Positions 55,324 through 64,000 of a stretch of 64,000 nucleotides of DNA are shown here, in pieces. The stretch spans positions 372,001 through 436,000 of the forward strand of contig NZ_JADOBI010000006.1 in assembly GCF_015644585.1 (NCBI RefSeq). Reading direction: 5' to 3'. This stretch comes from Rahnella laticis. Its GTDB lineage: Bacteria; Pseudomonadota; Gammaproteobacteria; Enterobacterales; Enterobacteriaceae. The notes beneath the pieces are model-generated. The model had not been told where the DNA came from, did no database searches, and saw nothing but the letters and a program-made list of their open reading frames with translations. Both the position numbers and the translations under genes were made by a program. Numbering within the stretch: the first letter of the stretch is position 1; each line of letters begins with the position of its first letter.

Positions 55324-56832
55324 TCAGTGGCCGCTGAAGGTTTGTTGCTGGAGGCGCAGCTGTTCAGAAACCTGTAACAGGCTGGCTTCAATCTTTGCCA
55401 TCCACGCCGCGGGAACAAACAGGCAGTTCTGCTGCTGGCCGAACTCATGTCTTTGCTGAGCGAGTTTTGCGGTCAGGTCATTCAGCGTATTTTTCATTTC
55501 GTCCGGCACCGCGATGTGCTCGTTGCCCGGCAGCGTCAGCGGCGTACTTTGGCGGCTGACATCCAGCACCAGCAATTGCTGCTTATCATCGATTTCGGCA
55601 TCAATCGTTTGAACAAAACCAATCCCGTTAAGTTTGGCTTTCAGAACACCACCTTTATTTATCCACTCTTCCAGAACGCTGCGTTCAAAAAGCAGATGCG
55701 TGACTTTAATCTCGTGCAGATGCAAAGGCGTTTGCAGTAACAGCGTCACTCCGCTGGCAACGAGCGCATCCGGCAGGCTGTATTGTGGCTTACGGCTGAA
55801 AATACCGGCTTTTTTGCTCAGCTTAATCGACTGGCGTGAGCTTTGTTGCTGCTGGTATTGCATCCATTGCTGGTTGAGTTGCTGGATTTTCATCAGCAAG
55901 GCTTGCTGCTGATAAGCCTGTTCGGTGATCAGTTGCTCTATTTGGGTTTGCAGCAGCTGATAGGTATTCAGGTCATGCCACAGACAATCTTTCAGCAGAA
56001 TCAGATCTATCGGAGTGATAGTATTCCGGCCGCTGAAGAAGGCGCAGGCCTGCAACAGGCGGAGTGCCTTTTTCCAGCGACGGTCAGAAACATAAGGCGC
56101 CGTGTCGAGTGCATCAAGGCGCTGGCGAAGCTGAAACACCAGTTCAAAGCAACTATCTGAAAGATTGACTTTATCGATCTCCGGCTGCCATTGTTGGTAT
56201 TCTTCATCGCTGATACTCAGGGATTCCGCCACCGGATTGGTGCTTTCATTGTTACGGCTGGTTAGCAGTAAGCGGAAATTCTGCTTATCCTGCACTTTAT
56301 CCAGCCACAGGCGAATCAGCATGCGGTCATACAATGCTTCCAGGCCGCCGTCAGCTTCGGGCAATTCGTTGGAAGCGCTGACCAGCAAACGCAGCGGGAT
56401 CGGTTCTTCGCGCTCGCCATTACGGAAACGGCGTTCGTTGATGGCCGTCAGCAAGGTATTAAGGATGGCGGGACCCGCTTTCCAGATCTCATCAAGGAAG
56501 ACAATTTCCGCTTCCGGCAGATAACCTTCGGTCAGACGCAGATAGCGGCCTTCATCTTTCAGGGCCTGAATCGAGAGCGGACCAAAGACTTCTTCCGGGG
56601 TGGAAAAGCGCGTCATCAGGTATTCAAAAGCACGCGCATGGCGGAAGGCAAATTTCAGGCGACGGGCGATCAGGCTTTTCGCGATGCCGGGCGGGCCGAG
56701 CAGAAAAACGCTCTCGCCGCACAGGGCCGCCAGCAGGCACAGGCGTATGGCATCTTGCCTCTCGTACAGGCCATGTTCTAATGCGTTAGCAAGACGGGCT
56801 ATCCGTTCTGCCAGAAGGGGGGATTGCGCCAT
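55324..56832 (-). CDS. ravA: MoxR-family AAA+ ATPase RavA
   Basis: A 502-residue AAA+ ATPase. Walker A is GPPGIAKS (about 43), Walker B is IVFLDEIW, and sensor and Arg-finger segments follow. C-terminal discoidal LARA region (about 330-440) binds the lysine decarboxylase CadA in E. coli. The start at 56832 ([11 protein letters not shown]) follows GGAAGAGA; the longer frame begins without a ribosome site. Operon with viaA, probably also asnC. Confidence 0.95.
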   Translation of the reverse strand: MAQSPLLAERIARLANALEHGLYERQDAIRLCLLAALCGESVFLLGPPGIAKSLIARRLKFAFRHARAFEYLMTRFSTPEEVFGPLSIQALKDEGRYLRLTEGYLPEAEIVFLDEIWKAGPAILNTLLTAINERRFRNGEREEPIPLRLLVSASNELPEADGGLEALYDRMLIRLWLDKVQDKQNFRLLLTSRNNESTNPVAESLSISDEEYQQWQPEIDKVNLSDSCFELVFQLRQRLDALDTAPYVSDRRWKKALRLLQACAFFSGRNTITPIDLILLKDCLWHDLNTYQLLQTQIEQLITEQAYQQQALLMKIQQLNQQWMQYQQQQSSRQSIKLSKKAGIFSRKPQYSLPDALVASGVTLLLQTPLHLHEIKVTHLLFERSVLEEWINKGGVLKAKLNGIGFVQTIDAEIDDKQQLLVLDVSRQSTPLTLPGNEHIAVPDEMKNTLNDLTAKLAQQRHEFGQQQNCLFVPAAWMAKIEASLLQVSEQLRLQQQTFSGH

Positions 56833-57099
56833 ACTGTCTCTTCCGGTTTCCATTTAGTTGTTGAATAGTGTACTGGCTTATGACGATATGCCACGTTTAT
56901 TTTTATCGCTATAGCTTGTTGATTACTAAAAATTTTCTATTATCAGAATTGTGACCGCGTTCATCTGAATGGCGGTTTAGCTGCACATTTAAGGGTAGGC
57001 AATCTGATTTATTCGTGCATACTGTGCGCCTTTTAGTGGGCATCATAAGACTGAGCGCACGCATCGCTTACGGATGTTCGAGCAAAAAAGAAACGAAAT

Positions 57100-58968
57100 A
57101 TGAGCACTGAACATAAACGGTCACTCCCAGCAGTAACCCTGGCCGCCATTGGTGTGGTCTATGGCGACATCGGTACCAGTCCTCTCTATACCTTAAGAGA
57201 GTGCTTTTCTGGTCACTATGGTTTCAACGTTGAACCCAGCGTCGTTTTTGGTTTTCTCTCTCTGATTTTCTGGATGTTAATCCTCATTGTTTCGCTCAAA
57301 TACCTCACTTACGTGATGCGGGCAGACAACGCAGGTGAAGGCGGTATTCTTACGCTGATGTCTCTGGCTGGCAGAAATACGTCGGCACGTACCACCGCCG
57401 TTTTGGTGATCCTCGGCCTGATTGGTGGCAGCTTCTTCTATGGCGAAGTGGTCATCACGCCGGCTATCTCAGTGCTTTCCGCGATGGAAGGTCTGGAAAT
57501 CGCCGCGCCTGCCCTTGATCCTTATATCGTCCCTCTTTCTATTACTGTCCTGACGTTGCTCTTCATTATTCAAAAGCACGGCACCGGCATTGTGGGCAAA
57601 CTCTTTGCACCGGTAATGTTGCTCTGGTTCCTGTCGCTGGCGGTTCTCGGTGTGAACAGCATCATGCAGAACCCGGAAGTGCTGCGCGCCATGAACCCGA
57701 TGTGGGCGGTTAACTTCTTTATTGAGCATAAATCCTTCTCCTTCCTGGCGCTCGGCGCGGTCGTTCTGTCGATCACAGGGGTAGAAGCGTTGTATGCCGA
57801 TATGGGGCACTTCGGGAAATTCCCGATCCGTCTGGCCTGGTTCACCGTGGTATTGCCTTCTCTGGTGCTGAATTACTTCGGTCAGGGCGCATTACTGCTG
57901 AAAAACCCGGAGTCGATCAAAAACCCGTTCTTCCTGCTGGCACCCGACTGGGCGCTGATTCCTTTACTGATTCTGGCGACGCTGGCAACTATCATCGCGT
58001 CTCAGGCCGTTATCTCCGGTGTGTTCTCCCTGACCCGTCAGGCTGTGCGTTTGGGCTATTTACCGCCGATGCGCATTATCCACACCTCAGAAATGGAAGC
58101 GGGTCAGATCTACATTCCTGCGATTAACTGGCTGCTGTATTTCGCGGTGGTTATCGTGATTGCCAGCTTCGAGCATTCGAGTAATCTGGCGGCGGCTTAT
58201 GGTATTGCTGTCACCGGCACCATGGTGCTGACCAGCATTCTTTCCTGCACGGTGGCGCTTAAAAACTGGCATTGGAAACCGTTCCTGGTCGGGCTTTTGC
58301 TGATTGCCTTGTTGTTCATGGATATCCCGCTGTTCGCTGCGAACGCCACGAAACTGTTCTCCGGTGGCTGGCTGCCGCTGACGCTGGGTCTTTGCATGTT
58401 CATCGTCATGACCACCTGGAAAAGCGAGCGTTTCCGTCTTATGCGTCGCATGAACGAGCACGGGAATTCTCTCGAAGCGATGATTGCATCACTGGAGAAA
58501 TCACCGCCGGTTCGTGTTCCGGGGACTGCGGTTTATATGTCGCGCGCCATCAACGTGATCCCGTTTGCGCTGCTGCATAACCTCAAGCACAACAAAGTGT
58601 TGCATGAGCGTGTTGTCCTGCTGACGTTGCGAACGGAAGATGCGCCTTATGTGCATAACGTCCGGCGCGTCACCATTGAGCAGCTTTCGCCAACATTCTG
58701 GCGCGTGGTCGCGAGTTACGGATTTAAAGAAACGCCGAATGTGGAAGAAGTCTTCCACCGCTGTGGTCTGGAAGGATTGCCGTGCAGGATGATGGAAACC
58801 TCATTCTTTATGTCGCACGAATCGCTGATCCTTACCAAGCGTCCGTGGTATCTGTATTTCCGCGGCAAACTGTTTATGGCGCTGAGCCGTAACGCCCTGC
58901 GCGCGCCGGACCAGTTTGAGATCCCGCCGAACCGTGTGATCGAACTCGGTACGCAGGTGGAAATCTGA
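57100..58968 (+). CDS. kup: Low-affinity potassium transporter Kup
   Basis: A 622-residue KUP/HAK-type K+:H+ symporter with about twelve membrane helices (to about 430) and a cytoplasmic C-terminal domain. The family motif [15 protein letters not shown] is at about residue 18. The 267-base gap between ravA and kup is AT-rich and carries divergent promoters I cannot pin down. Confidence 0.97.
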   Translation: MSTEHKRSLPAVTLAAIGVVYGDIGTSPLYTLRECFSGHYGFNVEPSVVFGFLSLIFWMLILIVSLKYLTYVMRADNAGEGGILTLMSLAGRNTSARTTAVLVILGLIGGSFFYGEVVITPAISVLSAMEGLEIAAPALDPYIVPLSITVLTLLFIIQKHGTGIVGKLFAPVMLLWFLSLAVLGVNSIMQNPEVLRAMNPMWAVNFFIEHKSFSFLALGAVVLSITGVEALYADMGHFGKFPIRLAWFTVVLPSLVLNYFGQGALLLKNPESIKNPFFLLAPDWALIPLLILATLATIIASQAVISGVFSLTRQAVRLGYLPPMRIIHTSEMEAGQIYIPAINWLLYFAVVIVIASFEHSSNLAAAYGIAVTGTMVLTSILSCTVALKNWHWKPFLVGLLLIALLFMDIPLFAANATKLFSGGWLPLTLGLCMFIVMTTWKSERFRLMRRMNEHGNSLEAMIASLEKSPPVRVPGTAVYMSRAINVIPFALLHNLKHNKVLHERVVLLTLRTEDAPYVHNVRRVTIEQLSPTFWRVVASYGFKETPNVEEVFHRCGLEGLPCRMMETSFFMSHESLILTKRPWYLYFRGKLFMALSRNALRAPDQFEIPPNRVIELGTQVEI

Positions 58969-58985
58969 TTTCCCATTCTGCTGTG

Positions 58986-59014
58986 AACAGGGCACCTTCG
59001 GGTGCCCTGTTTTA
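58986..59014 (+). terminator. Terminator after kup
   Basis: AACAGGGCACC pairs perfectly with GGTGCCCTGTT around TTCG and is followed by further T residues. Confidence 0.92.
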
Positions 59015-59074
59015 TTTCTGCCTTCTCCCTTTATTTATTCGCTAACTCAAATTGATCGGCGTTTTACGAAACGT

Positions 59075-59171
59075 TCAGCGAAACGTTTCGACGCTGATCA
59101 CAATTCCATCACATCTTGATTGCCAAGTTCTGCGAGTCTCATAAACTCATCTGTGAGCGAAACGTTTCGCT
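59075..59171 (+). promoter_or_regulatory. rbs control region: two RbsR-type operators and a CRP-like site
   Basis: CGAAACGTTTCG occurs at 59079-59090 and again within AGCGAAACGTTTCGCT at 59156-59171, 14 bases before rbsD. Both match the LacI-family RbsR operator known from E. coli. A half-copy ACGAAACGTT is at 59066. CRP-like TTCGA-n6-TCACA spans 59087-59102 and resembles the E. coli rbs CRP site. Two operators about 80 bases apart could loop DNA. Confidence 0.75.
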
Positions 59172-59184
59172 GTAGGAGTTAACA

Positions 59185-59604
59185 ATGAAGAAGTCACCGC
59201 TATTAAATGCCGAAATCTCAAATGTTATTGCCCGGTTAGGTCATACCGATCAGCTGGTTATTGGCGATGCCGGTCTTCCGGTGCCAGCAGCTTGCCAACG
59301 CATCGATCTGGCGCTAACCCAGGGAGTCCCCACCTTTTTACAAGTCTTTGAGGTAGTGACACACGAGATGCAGGTTGAGCGGGCTATCCTCGCGGAGGAA
59401 ATCCTCACTAAAAATCCTCAACTCCATGAAGCGTTGCTCGCCCAATTGACACAACTCGAACAACACCAGGGAAACACCATTGCTTTGGATTACGTCAGTC
59501 ATGAGGCATTCAAAGCGCAAAGCGAAAAAAGTCGGGCTGTGATCCGCAGCGGGGAATGTTCGCCATACGCGAATGTTATTCTGTGTGCCGGCGTAACCTT
59601 CTGA
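59185..59604 (+). CDS. rbsD: D-ribose pyranase
   Basis: A 139-residue RbsD/FucU-family mutarotase that converts beta-pyranose to furanose ribose. The catalytic His lies near residue 20 ([19 protein letters not shown]). Good ribosome site TAGGAG. First gene of the ribose operon and 7 bases before rbsA. Confidence 0.96.
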   Translation: MKKSPLLNAEISNVIARLGHTDQLVIGDAGLPVPAACQRIDLALTQGVPTFLQVFEVVTHEMQVERAILAEEILTKNPQLHEALLAQLTQLEQHQGNTIALDYVSHEAFKAQSEKSRAVIRSGECSPYANVILCAGVTF

Positions 59605-59611
59605 GGCCTTT

Positions 59612-61117
59612 ATGCAACCTTTGCTGAAACTGACAGGGATTGATAAAGCCTTTCCCGGCGTAAAAGCACTTTCCGGCGCGGCGCTCAGCGTTTATCCGGG
59701 ACGTGTGATGGCGCTGGTGGGAGAAAACGGCGCGGGCAAGTCCACCATGATGAAAGTGCTGACCGGCATCTACCAGAAAGACGCCGGCTCAGTACAGTTT
59801 CTTGGCAAGGAAACCACCTTCAATGGCCCGAAAGCTTCTCAGGAAGCGGGGATTGGCATCATCCATCAGGAATTAAACCTGATCCCACAGCTGACTATCG
59901 CTGAAAACATCTTTCTTGGCCGTGAGTTCGTCAACGGCTTTGGCTGCATCAACTGGAAGAAGATGTACGCCGAAGCCGATAAACTGCTGGCGCGTCTGAA
60001 TCTGCGTTACAAAAGTGACCGGCTGGTCGGTGAATTATCGATTGGCGACCAGCAGATGGTTGAGATCGCCAAAGTACTGAGCTTTGAATCCAAAGTCATC
60101 ATTATGGATGAGCCGACGGATGCGCTCACCGATACCGAAACGGCCTCTTTATTTAACGTCATTCGCGAACTGAAAGCTGCCGGATGTGGTGTGGTGTATA
60201 TCTCCCATCGCCTGAAAGAGATTTTTGAGATTTGCGATGACGTCACCGTATTCCGAGACGGTCAGTTTATTGCCGAACGTCCGGTCAGCGAGCTGCAGGA
60301 AGATACGCTGATCGAAATGATGGTGGGCCGTCGTCTCGAAGAGCAGTACCCGCGCATAAACCACGAACGCGGCGCACTGCGTTTGCAGGTCCGTAATTTA
60401 TGCGGTCCGGGCGTGGATAACGTCAGCTTTGAACTTCACAGCGGCGAAATCCTCGGCGTGTCCGGCCTGATGGGCGCGGGCCGTACTGAACTGATGAAAA
60501 TTCTCTACGGCGCGTTGCCACGTAAAAGTGGTTACGTTTCGCTGGATGGCCGCGAGGTCGTCACACATTCTCCGCAGGACGGGCTGGCAAACGGCATCGT
60601 CTACATTTCCGAAGACCGTAAGCGCGATGGTTTGGTGCTCGGGATGTCAGTGAAAGAAAACATGTCACTGACCGCGTTGCGCTATTTCAGCCACGGCGGC
60701 GGGCGTTTGAAACATGCCGATGAGCAACAGGCTGTGGGCGATTTCATCCGACTCTTCAATATCAAAACGCCATCAATGATGCAGACCATCGGCCTGCTTT
60801 CCGGCGGGAATCAGCAAAAAGTGGCGATTGCCCGCGGATTAATGACGCGGCCAAAAGTTCTGATCCTCGACGAACCGACACGCGGCGTTGATGTTGGTGC
60901 GAAAAAAGAGATTTACCAGCTTATTAACCAGTTCAAGCGCGAAGGGCTGAGCATCATTTTAGTCTCCTCGGAAATGCCGGAAGTCATCGGCATGAGCGAC
61001 CGGATTTTAGTGATGCATGAAGGCCATTTGAGCGGTGAATTCCCGATAGAACAGGCAACGCAAGAAGTGCTGATGGCAGCCGCTGTCGGCAAGCAATACG
61101 GCGTGACGCAGGAGTAA
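59612..61117 (+). CDS. rbsA: Ribose ABC transporter ATPase RbsA
   Basis: A 501-residue tandem ABC ATPase. The first half has GENGAGKST (about 37) and [10 protein letters not shown]. The second half has the altered P-loop of sugar transporters ([11 protein letters not shown], about 288) and [14 protein letters not shown]. It powers ribose import with RbsC. Confidence 0.97.
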   Translation: MQPLLKLTGIDKAFPGVKALSGAALSVYPGRVMALVGENGAGKSTMMKVLTGIYQKDAGSVQFLGKETTFNGPKASQEAGIGIIHQELNLIPQLTIAENIFLGREFVNGFGCINWKKMYAEADKLLARLNLRYKSDRLVGELSIGDQQMVEIAKVLSFESKVIIMDEPTDALTDTETASLFNVIRELKAAGCGVVYISHRLKEIFEICDDVTVFRDGQFIAERPVSELQEDTLIEMMVGRRLEEQYPRINHERGALRLQVRNLCGPGVDNVSFELHSGEILGVSGLMGAGRTELMKILYGALPRKSGYVSLDGREVVTHSPQDGLANGIVYISEDRKRDGLVLGMSVKENMSLTALRYFSHGGGRLKHADEQQAVGDFIRLFNIKTPSMMQTIGLLSGGNQQKVAIARGLMTRPKVLILDEPTRGVDVGAKKEIYQLINQFKREGLSIILVSSEMPEVIGMSDRILVMHEGHLSGEFPIEQATQEVLMAAAVGKQYGVTQE

Positions 61118-61123
61118 TCAGAT

Positions 61124-62095
61124 ATGAGTTCTCAGACATTGCCAGCCAAAAAGCGCTGGATCAGTAAAGAGTGGTTGTTGGAGCAAAAGTCTCTGATTGC
61201 GCTGCTGGTGTTGATTGCCGTGGTTTCCTCCATGAGCCCGAATTTCTTCACGGTCAATAACCTGTTCAATATTCTTCAGCAGACGTCGGTCAACGCCATT
61301 ATGGCCGTGGGTATGACGCTGGTTATTCTGACTTCCGGGATCGATTTGTCTGTCGGCTCTTTGCTGGCGCTGACCGGTGCGGTTGCCGCTTCAATTGTCG
61401 GGCTGGAAGTTAATGCGCTGGTTGCTGTGGCGGGCGCGCTGGCGCTGGGTGCCGGTGTCGGCGCTGTCACGGGGTTGATTGTCGCTAAAGGCAAGGTGCA
61501 GGCGTTTATCGCCACGCTGGTCATGATGTTACTGCTGCGCGGTATCACGATGGTTTATACCAACGGCAGCCCGATCAGCACCGGTTTTAACGATGTGGCA
61601 GACGTGTTCGGCTGGTTTGGTATCGGACGTCCGCTGGGCATTCCGACGCCGGTCTGGCTGATGGCTGTAGTGTTTATTGCTGCCTGGTACATGCTCCATC
61701 ACACACGCTTAGGGCGTTATATCTACGCACTGGGCGGTAATGAATCTGCCACGCGTCTGTCAGGTATCAGTGTCGATAAAGTCAAAATAATCGTCTACTC
61801 CCTGTGCGGATTGCTGGCGGCTCTGGCCAGCATCATCGAAGTGGCGCGTCTGTCTTCTGCGCAGCCTAACGCAGGTACCGGTTACGAGCTGGATGCGATT
61901 GCCGCTGTGGTATTAGGGGGAACCAGCCTTTCCGGCGGGAAAGGACGTATTGTCGGCACCCTGATCGGTGCTTTGATCCTTGGCTTCCTGAATAACGGTT
62001 TGAACTTATTAGGTGTTTCTTCCTACTACCAGATGATCGTAAAAGCAGTCGTCATTCTGCTGGCGGTTCTGGTGGATAACAAAAGCAACAAATAA
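61124..62095 (+). CDS. rbsC: Ribose ABC transporter permease RbsC
   Basis: A 323-residue inner-membrane permease of the CUT2 class with about ten helices. The signature [12 protein letters not shown] (about 206) is present. It forms the channel for ribose and follows rbsA by six bases. Confidence 0.97.
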   Translation: MSSQTLPAKKRWISKEWLLEQKSLIALLVLIAVVSSMSPNFFTVNNLFNILQQTSVNAIMAVGMTLVILTSGIDLSVGSLLALTGAVAASIVGLEVNALVAVAGALALGAGVGAVTGLIVAKGKVQAFIATLVMMLLLRGITMVYTNGSPISTGFNDVADVFGWFGIGRPLGIPTPVWLMAVVFIAAWYMLHHTRLGRYIYALGGNESATRLSGISVDKVKIIVYSLCGLLAALASIIEVARLSSAQPNAGTGYELDAIAAVVLGGTSLSGGKGRIVGTLIGALILGFLNNGLNLLGVSSYYQMIVKAVVILLAVLVDNKSNK

Positions 62096-62112
62096 ACTCT
62101 CCTACAGGACTT

Positions 62113-63009
62113 ATGACCATGAATATGAAAAAACTGGCTGTCTGGGTTTCCGCCGCAGCGATCACCGCTTCCTTCAGTGCAAACGTTCTGGCGAAAGATA
62201 CCATTGCGCTGGTCGTTTCAACTTTGAATAACCCGTTCTTCGTTTCCATGAAAGACGGCGCGCAAAAAGAAGCTGATAAACTGGGCTACAACCTGGTGGT
62301 TCTTGATTCTCAGAACAACCCGGCTAAAGAACTGGCCAACGTGCAGGACCTGACCGTTCGTGGCACCAAGCTGATGCTCATCAACCCGACCGATTCTGAC
62401 GCGGTAGGTAACGCCGTCGCGATGGCAAATCAGGCGAAAATCCCGGTGATCACCCTTGACCGTCAGGCGACCAAGGGCGTTGTAGCCAGCCACGTTGCTT
62501 CTGATAACGCCTTCGGCGGCCAGATGGCGGGTGATTACATTGCTAAGAAACTGGGCGATAACGCGAAAGTTATTGAACTGGAAGGGATTGCCGGGACGTC
62601 TGTTGCCCGCGAACGTGGTAAAGGTTTCGCTCAGGCCGCTGAAAAACACCACTTCCAGATCCTCGCCAGCCAGCCTGCTGACTTCGACCGCACCAAAGGT
62701 CTGAACGTTATGCAAAACCTGCTGACTGCGCATCAGGACGTGCAGGCAGTCTTTGCTCAGAATGATGAAATGGCACTCGGCGCATTGCGTGCCCTGCAGA
62801 CTGCCGGTAAAACTGACGTGCTGGTTGTCGGTTTCGACGGCACAGAAGACGGCATCAAAGCGGTCAATGGCGGCAAAATGGGCGCTACCGTGGCACAACG
62901 CCCTGAACAAATCGGCGTAATCGGCGTCCAAACCGCAGATAAAGTGCTGAAAGGCGAAAAAGTTCCGGCGGTTATCCCTGTTGATTTGAAACTGGTTGCT
63001 CAGCCGTAA
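62113..63009 (+). CDS. rbsB: Periplasmic ribose-binding protein RbsB
   Basis: A 298-residue periplasmic binding protein with a Sec signal peptide ending at [11 protein letters not shown] (cleavage about residue 27). Residues for ribose contact (Asp and Arg in [26 protein letters not shown]) are present. It also serves as ligand for the Trg chemoreceptor in E. coli. The ATG at 62113 has the best ribosome spacing (AGGA); a start at 62119 is also possible. Confidence 0.96.
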   Translation: MTMNMKKLAVWVSAAAITASFSANVLAKDTIALVVSTLNNPFFVSMKDGAQKEADKLGYNLVVLDSQNNPAKELANVQDLTVRGTKLMLINPTDSDAVGNAVAMANQAKIPVITLDRQATKGVVASHVASDNAFGGQMAGDYIAKKLGDNAKVIELEGIAGTSVARERGKGFAQAAEKHHFQILASQPADFDRTKGLNVMQNLLTAHQDVQAVFAQNDEMALGALRALQTAGKTDVLVVGFDGTEDGIKAVNGGKMGATVAQRPEQIGVIGVQTADKVLKGEKVPAVIPVDLKLVAQP

Positions 63010-63069
63010 TATTGACGCTGTATCCGCGCGCCTCCTTACGGGGGCGCTATTTAACTCAGGGAGCAACAC

Positions 63070-63999
63070 GTGAAGACAGGCAAACTGGTGGTTCTCGGCA
63101 GTATCAATGCCGACCATATTTTGAATATCAACCATTTCCCGCAACCGGGTGAAACCGTAATCGGTAAGCAATACACCGTGGCTTTCGGCGGTAAAGGTGC
63201 AAACCAGGCGGTCGCCGCTGGTCGCTGTGGCGCTGATATTTCATTTATTGCCTGTGTCGGTGATGACGATATTGGCGAGCGTGTTCGCAAGCAGCTGGCG
63301 AGTGACCACATTAATACGCAACCTATCGAAGCCATTAAAGAGACAACCACCGGCGTAGCGCTGATTTTTGTGAATGCGGAAGGTGAGAATGTCATTGGTA
63401 TCGATGCGGGGGCAAACAAAGCCGTCACGCCTGATTACCTTGAGCGTTACAAACAAAACGTAATCGACGCTTCAGCCTTGCTGATGCAGCTGGAATCTCC
63501 GCTGGAAACGGTTATTGCAGCGGCGAAGCTGGCTAAAGACAATGACACGCAGGTTATCCTTAATCCGGCACCGGCCTGTGAACTGCCAGATGAATTGCTG
63601 GCGCGGGTGGATATGATCACCCCGAACGAAACCGAAGCTGAAAAGCTGACGGGGATTAAAGTCGAAAATAATGATGACGCCACACGCGCCGCCCGCGTAT
63701 TGCATGATAAAGGTATCGCGACGGTCATTATTACGATGGGAAGTAAAGGTGTATGGCTCAGCCAGAACGGTGAAGGCAAGCAGGTTGCCGGGTTCCGCGT
63801 CAAAGCAGTGGATACCATCGCCGCCGGTGATACCTTCAACGGTGCATTAGTCACTGCGTTGCTTGAAGGCAAAGCTATGGACAGCGCCGTGCGTTTCGCC
63901 CATGCCGCTGCCGCGATAGCCGTAACACGTCTTGGCGCGCAGCCCTCGGTTCCGTGGCGTAAAGAAATCGACGATTTTCTTGCTCAACAGGAGGCCTGA
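63070..63999 (+). CDS. rbsK: Ribokinase
   Basis: A 309-residue PfkB-family kinase that phosphorylates ribose at O5. The N-terminal VLGSINADHIL, the GGKGANQAVAAGR motif (about 39), and the anion hole with catalytic Asp in DTIAAGDTFNGAL (about 252) are intact. The start is GTG at 63070, with GGAG upstream. It ends one base before the window edge. The repressor gene rbsR would be next but cannot be seen. Confidence 0.97.
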   Translation: MKTGKLVVLGSINADHILNINHFPQPGETVIGKQYTVAFGGKGANQAVAAGRCGADISFIACVGDDDIGERVRKQLASDHINTQPIEAIKETTTGVALIFVNAEGENVIGIDAGANKAVTPDYLERYKQNVIDASALLMQLESPLETVIAAAKLAKDNDTQVILNPAPACELPDELLARVDMITPNETEAEKLTGIKVENNDDATRAARVLHDKGIATVIITMGSKGVWLSQNGEGKQVAGFRVKAVDTIAAGDTFNGALVTALLEGKAMDSAVRFAHAAAAIAVTRLGAQPSVPWRKEIDDFLAQQEA

Positions 64000-64000
64000 T

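Noticed and set aside
62218-63171. 317-codon minus-strand open frame opposite rbsB
   Set aside because: Shadow of a conserved periplasmic binding protein gene; its residue pattern mirrors the opposite strand.

Overview
This window is a stretch of enterobacterial chromosome centred on the replication origin. Gene content, order and protein similarity follow the Escherichia coli oriC neighbourhood closely. The differences (rluF between glmS and pstS, no asnA, no yidB, no tna or bgl genes, a local 3-dehydroshikimate dehydratase) point to a Yersiniaceae-type member of the Enterobacterales, perhaps Rahnella or a relative. The genus is inferred and not proven. I see no rRNA or tRNA gene, insertion sequence, prophage, CRISPR array or toxin/defence island.

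Layout. 16-3665: sugar-acid MFS permease, ghrB, avtA. 3744-6793: ibpB and ibpA, each with a ROSE-type RNA thermometer hairpin, then yidQ and yidR. 6861-11597: galactonate operon dgoRKADT with a paired GntR-type operator upstream. 11905-19311: yidA, then dnaA-dnaN-recF-gyrB and its GATC-rich, DnaA-box-bearing promoter region. 19312-23427: rpmH-rnpA-yidD-yidC and mnmE. 23492-32625: accessory or variable genes, namely an SDR-like protein with a divergent LysR regulator, a chemoreceptor with a sigma-28-like promoter, yieE-chrR-adeP-yieH, and a 3-dehydroshikimate dehydratase with a divergent TetR regulator. 32706-37419: pstSCAB-phoU with a five-repeat Pho box array. 37512-41964: rluF, glmS, glmU. 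42237-49167: the complete atpIBEFHAGDC operon. 49817-53831: rsmG, mnmG, oriC, mioC, asnC. 53852-56832: ravA-viaA. 57100-63999: kup and rbsDACBK; a regulator gene, if present, lies beyond the window.

How the genes work together. Most are housekeeping: initiation and elongation of replication (oriC, dnaA, dnaN, gyrB), ribosome and RNase P maturation (rpmH, rnpA), membrane protein insertion (yidC), tRNA wobble modification (mnmE with mnmG), ATP synthesis, amino-sugar and UDP-GlcNAc supply (glmS, glmU), and phosphate and potassium uptake. Catabolic add-ons handle 2-ketoaldonates, galactonate and ribose, and possibly shikimate or quinate.

I found no convincing undescribed multigene system. The points most worth a second look are the origin variant (R1 box TGTGCATAA, a right 13-mer without GATC, a degenerate R3), the asnC gene without asnA, a perfect DnaA box in the glmS leader, two enzyme-family proteins lacking canonical catalytic residues (SDR-like and YieE), and several well-formed operators.
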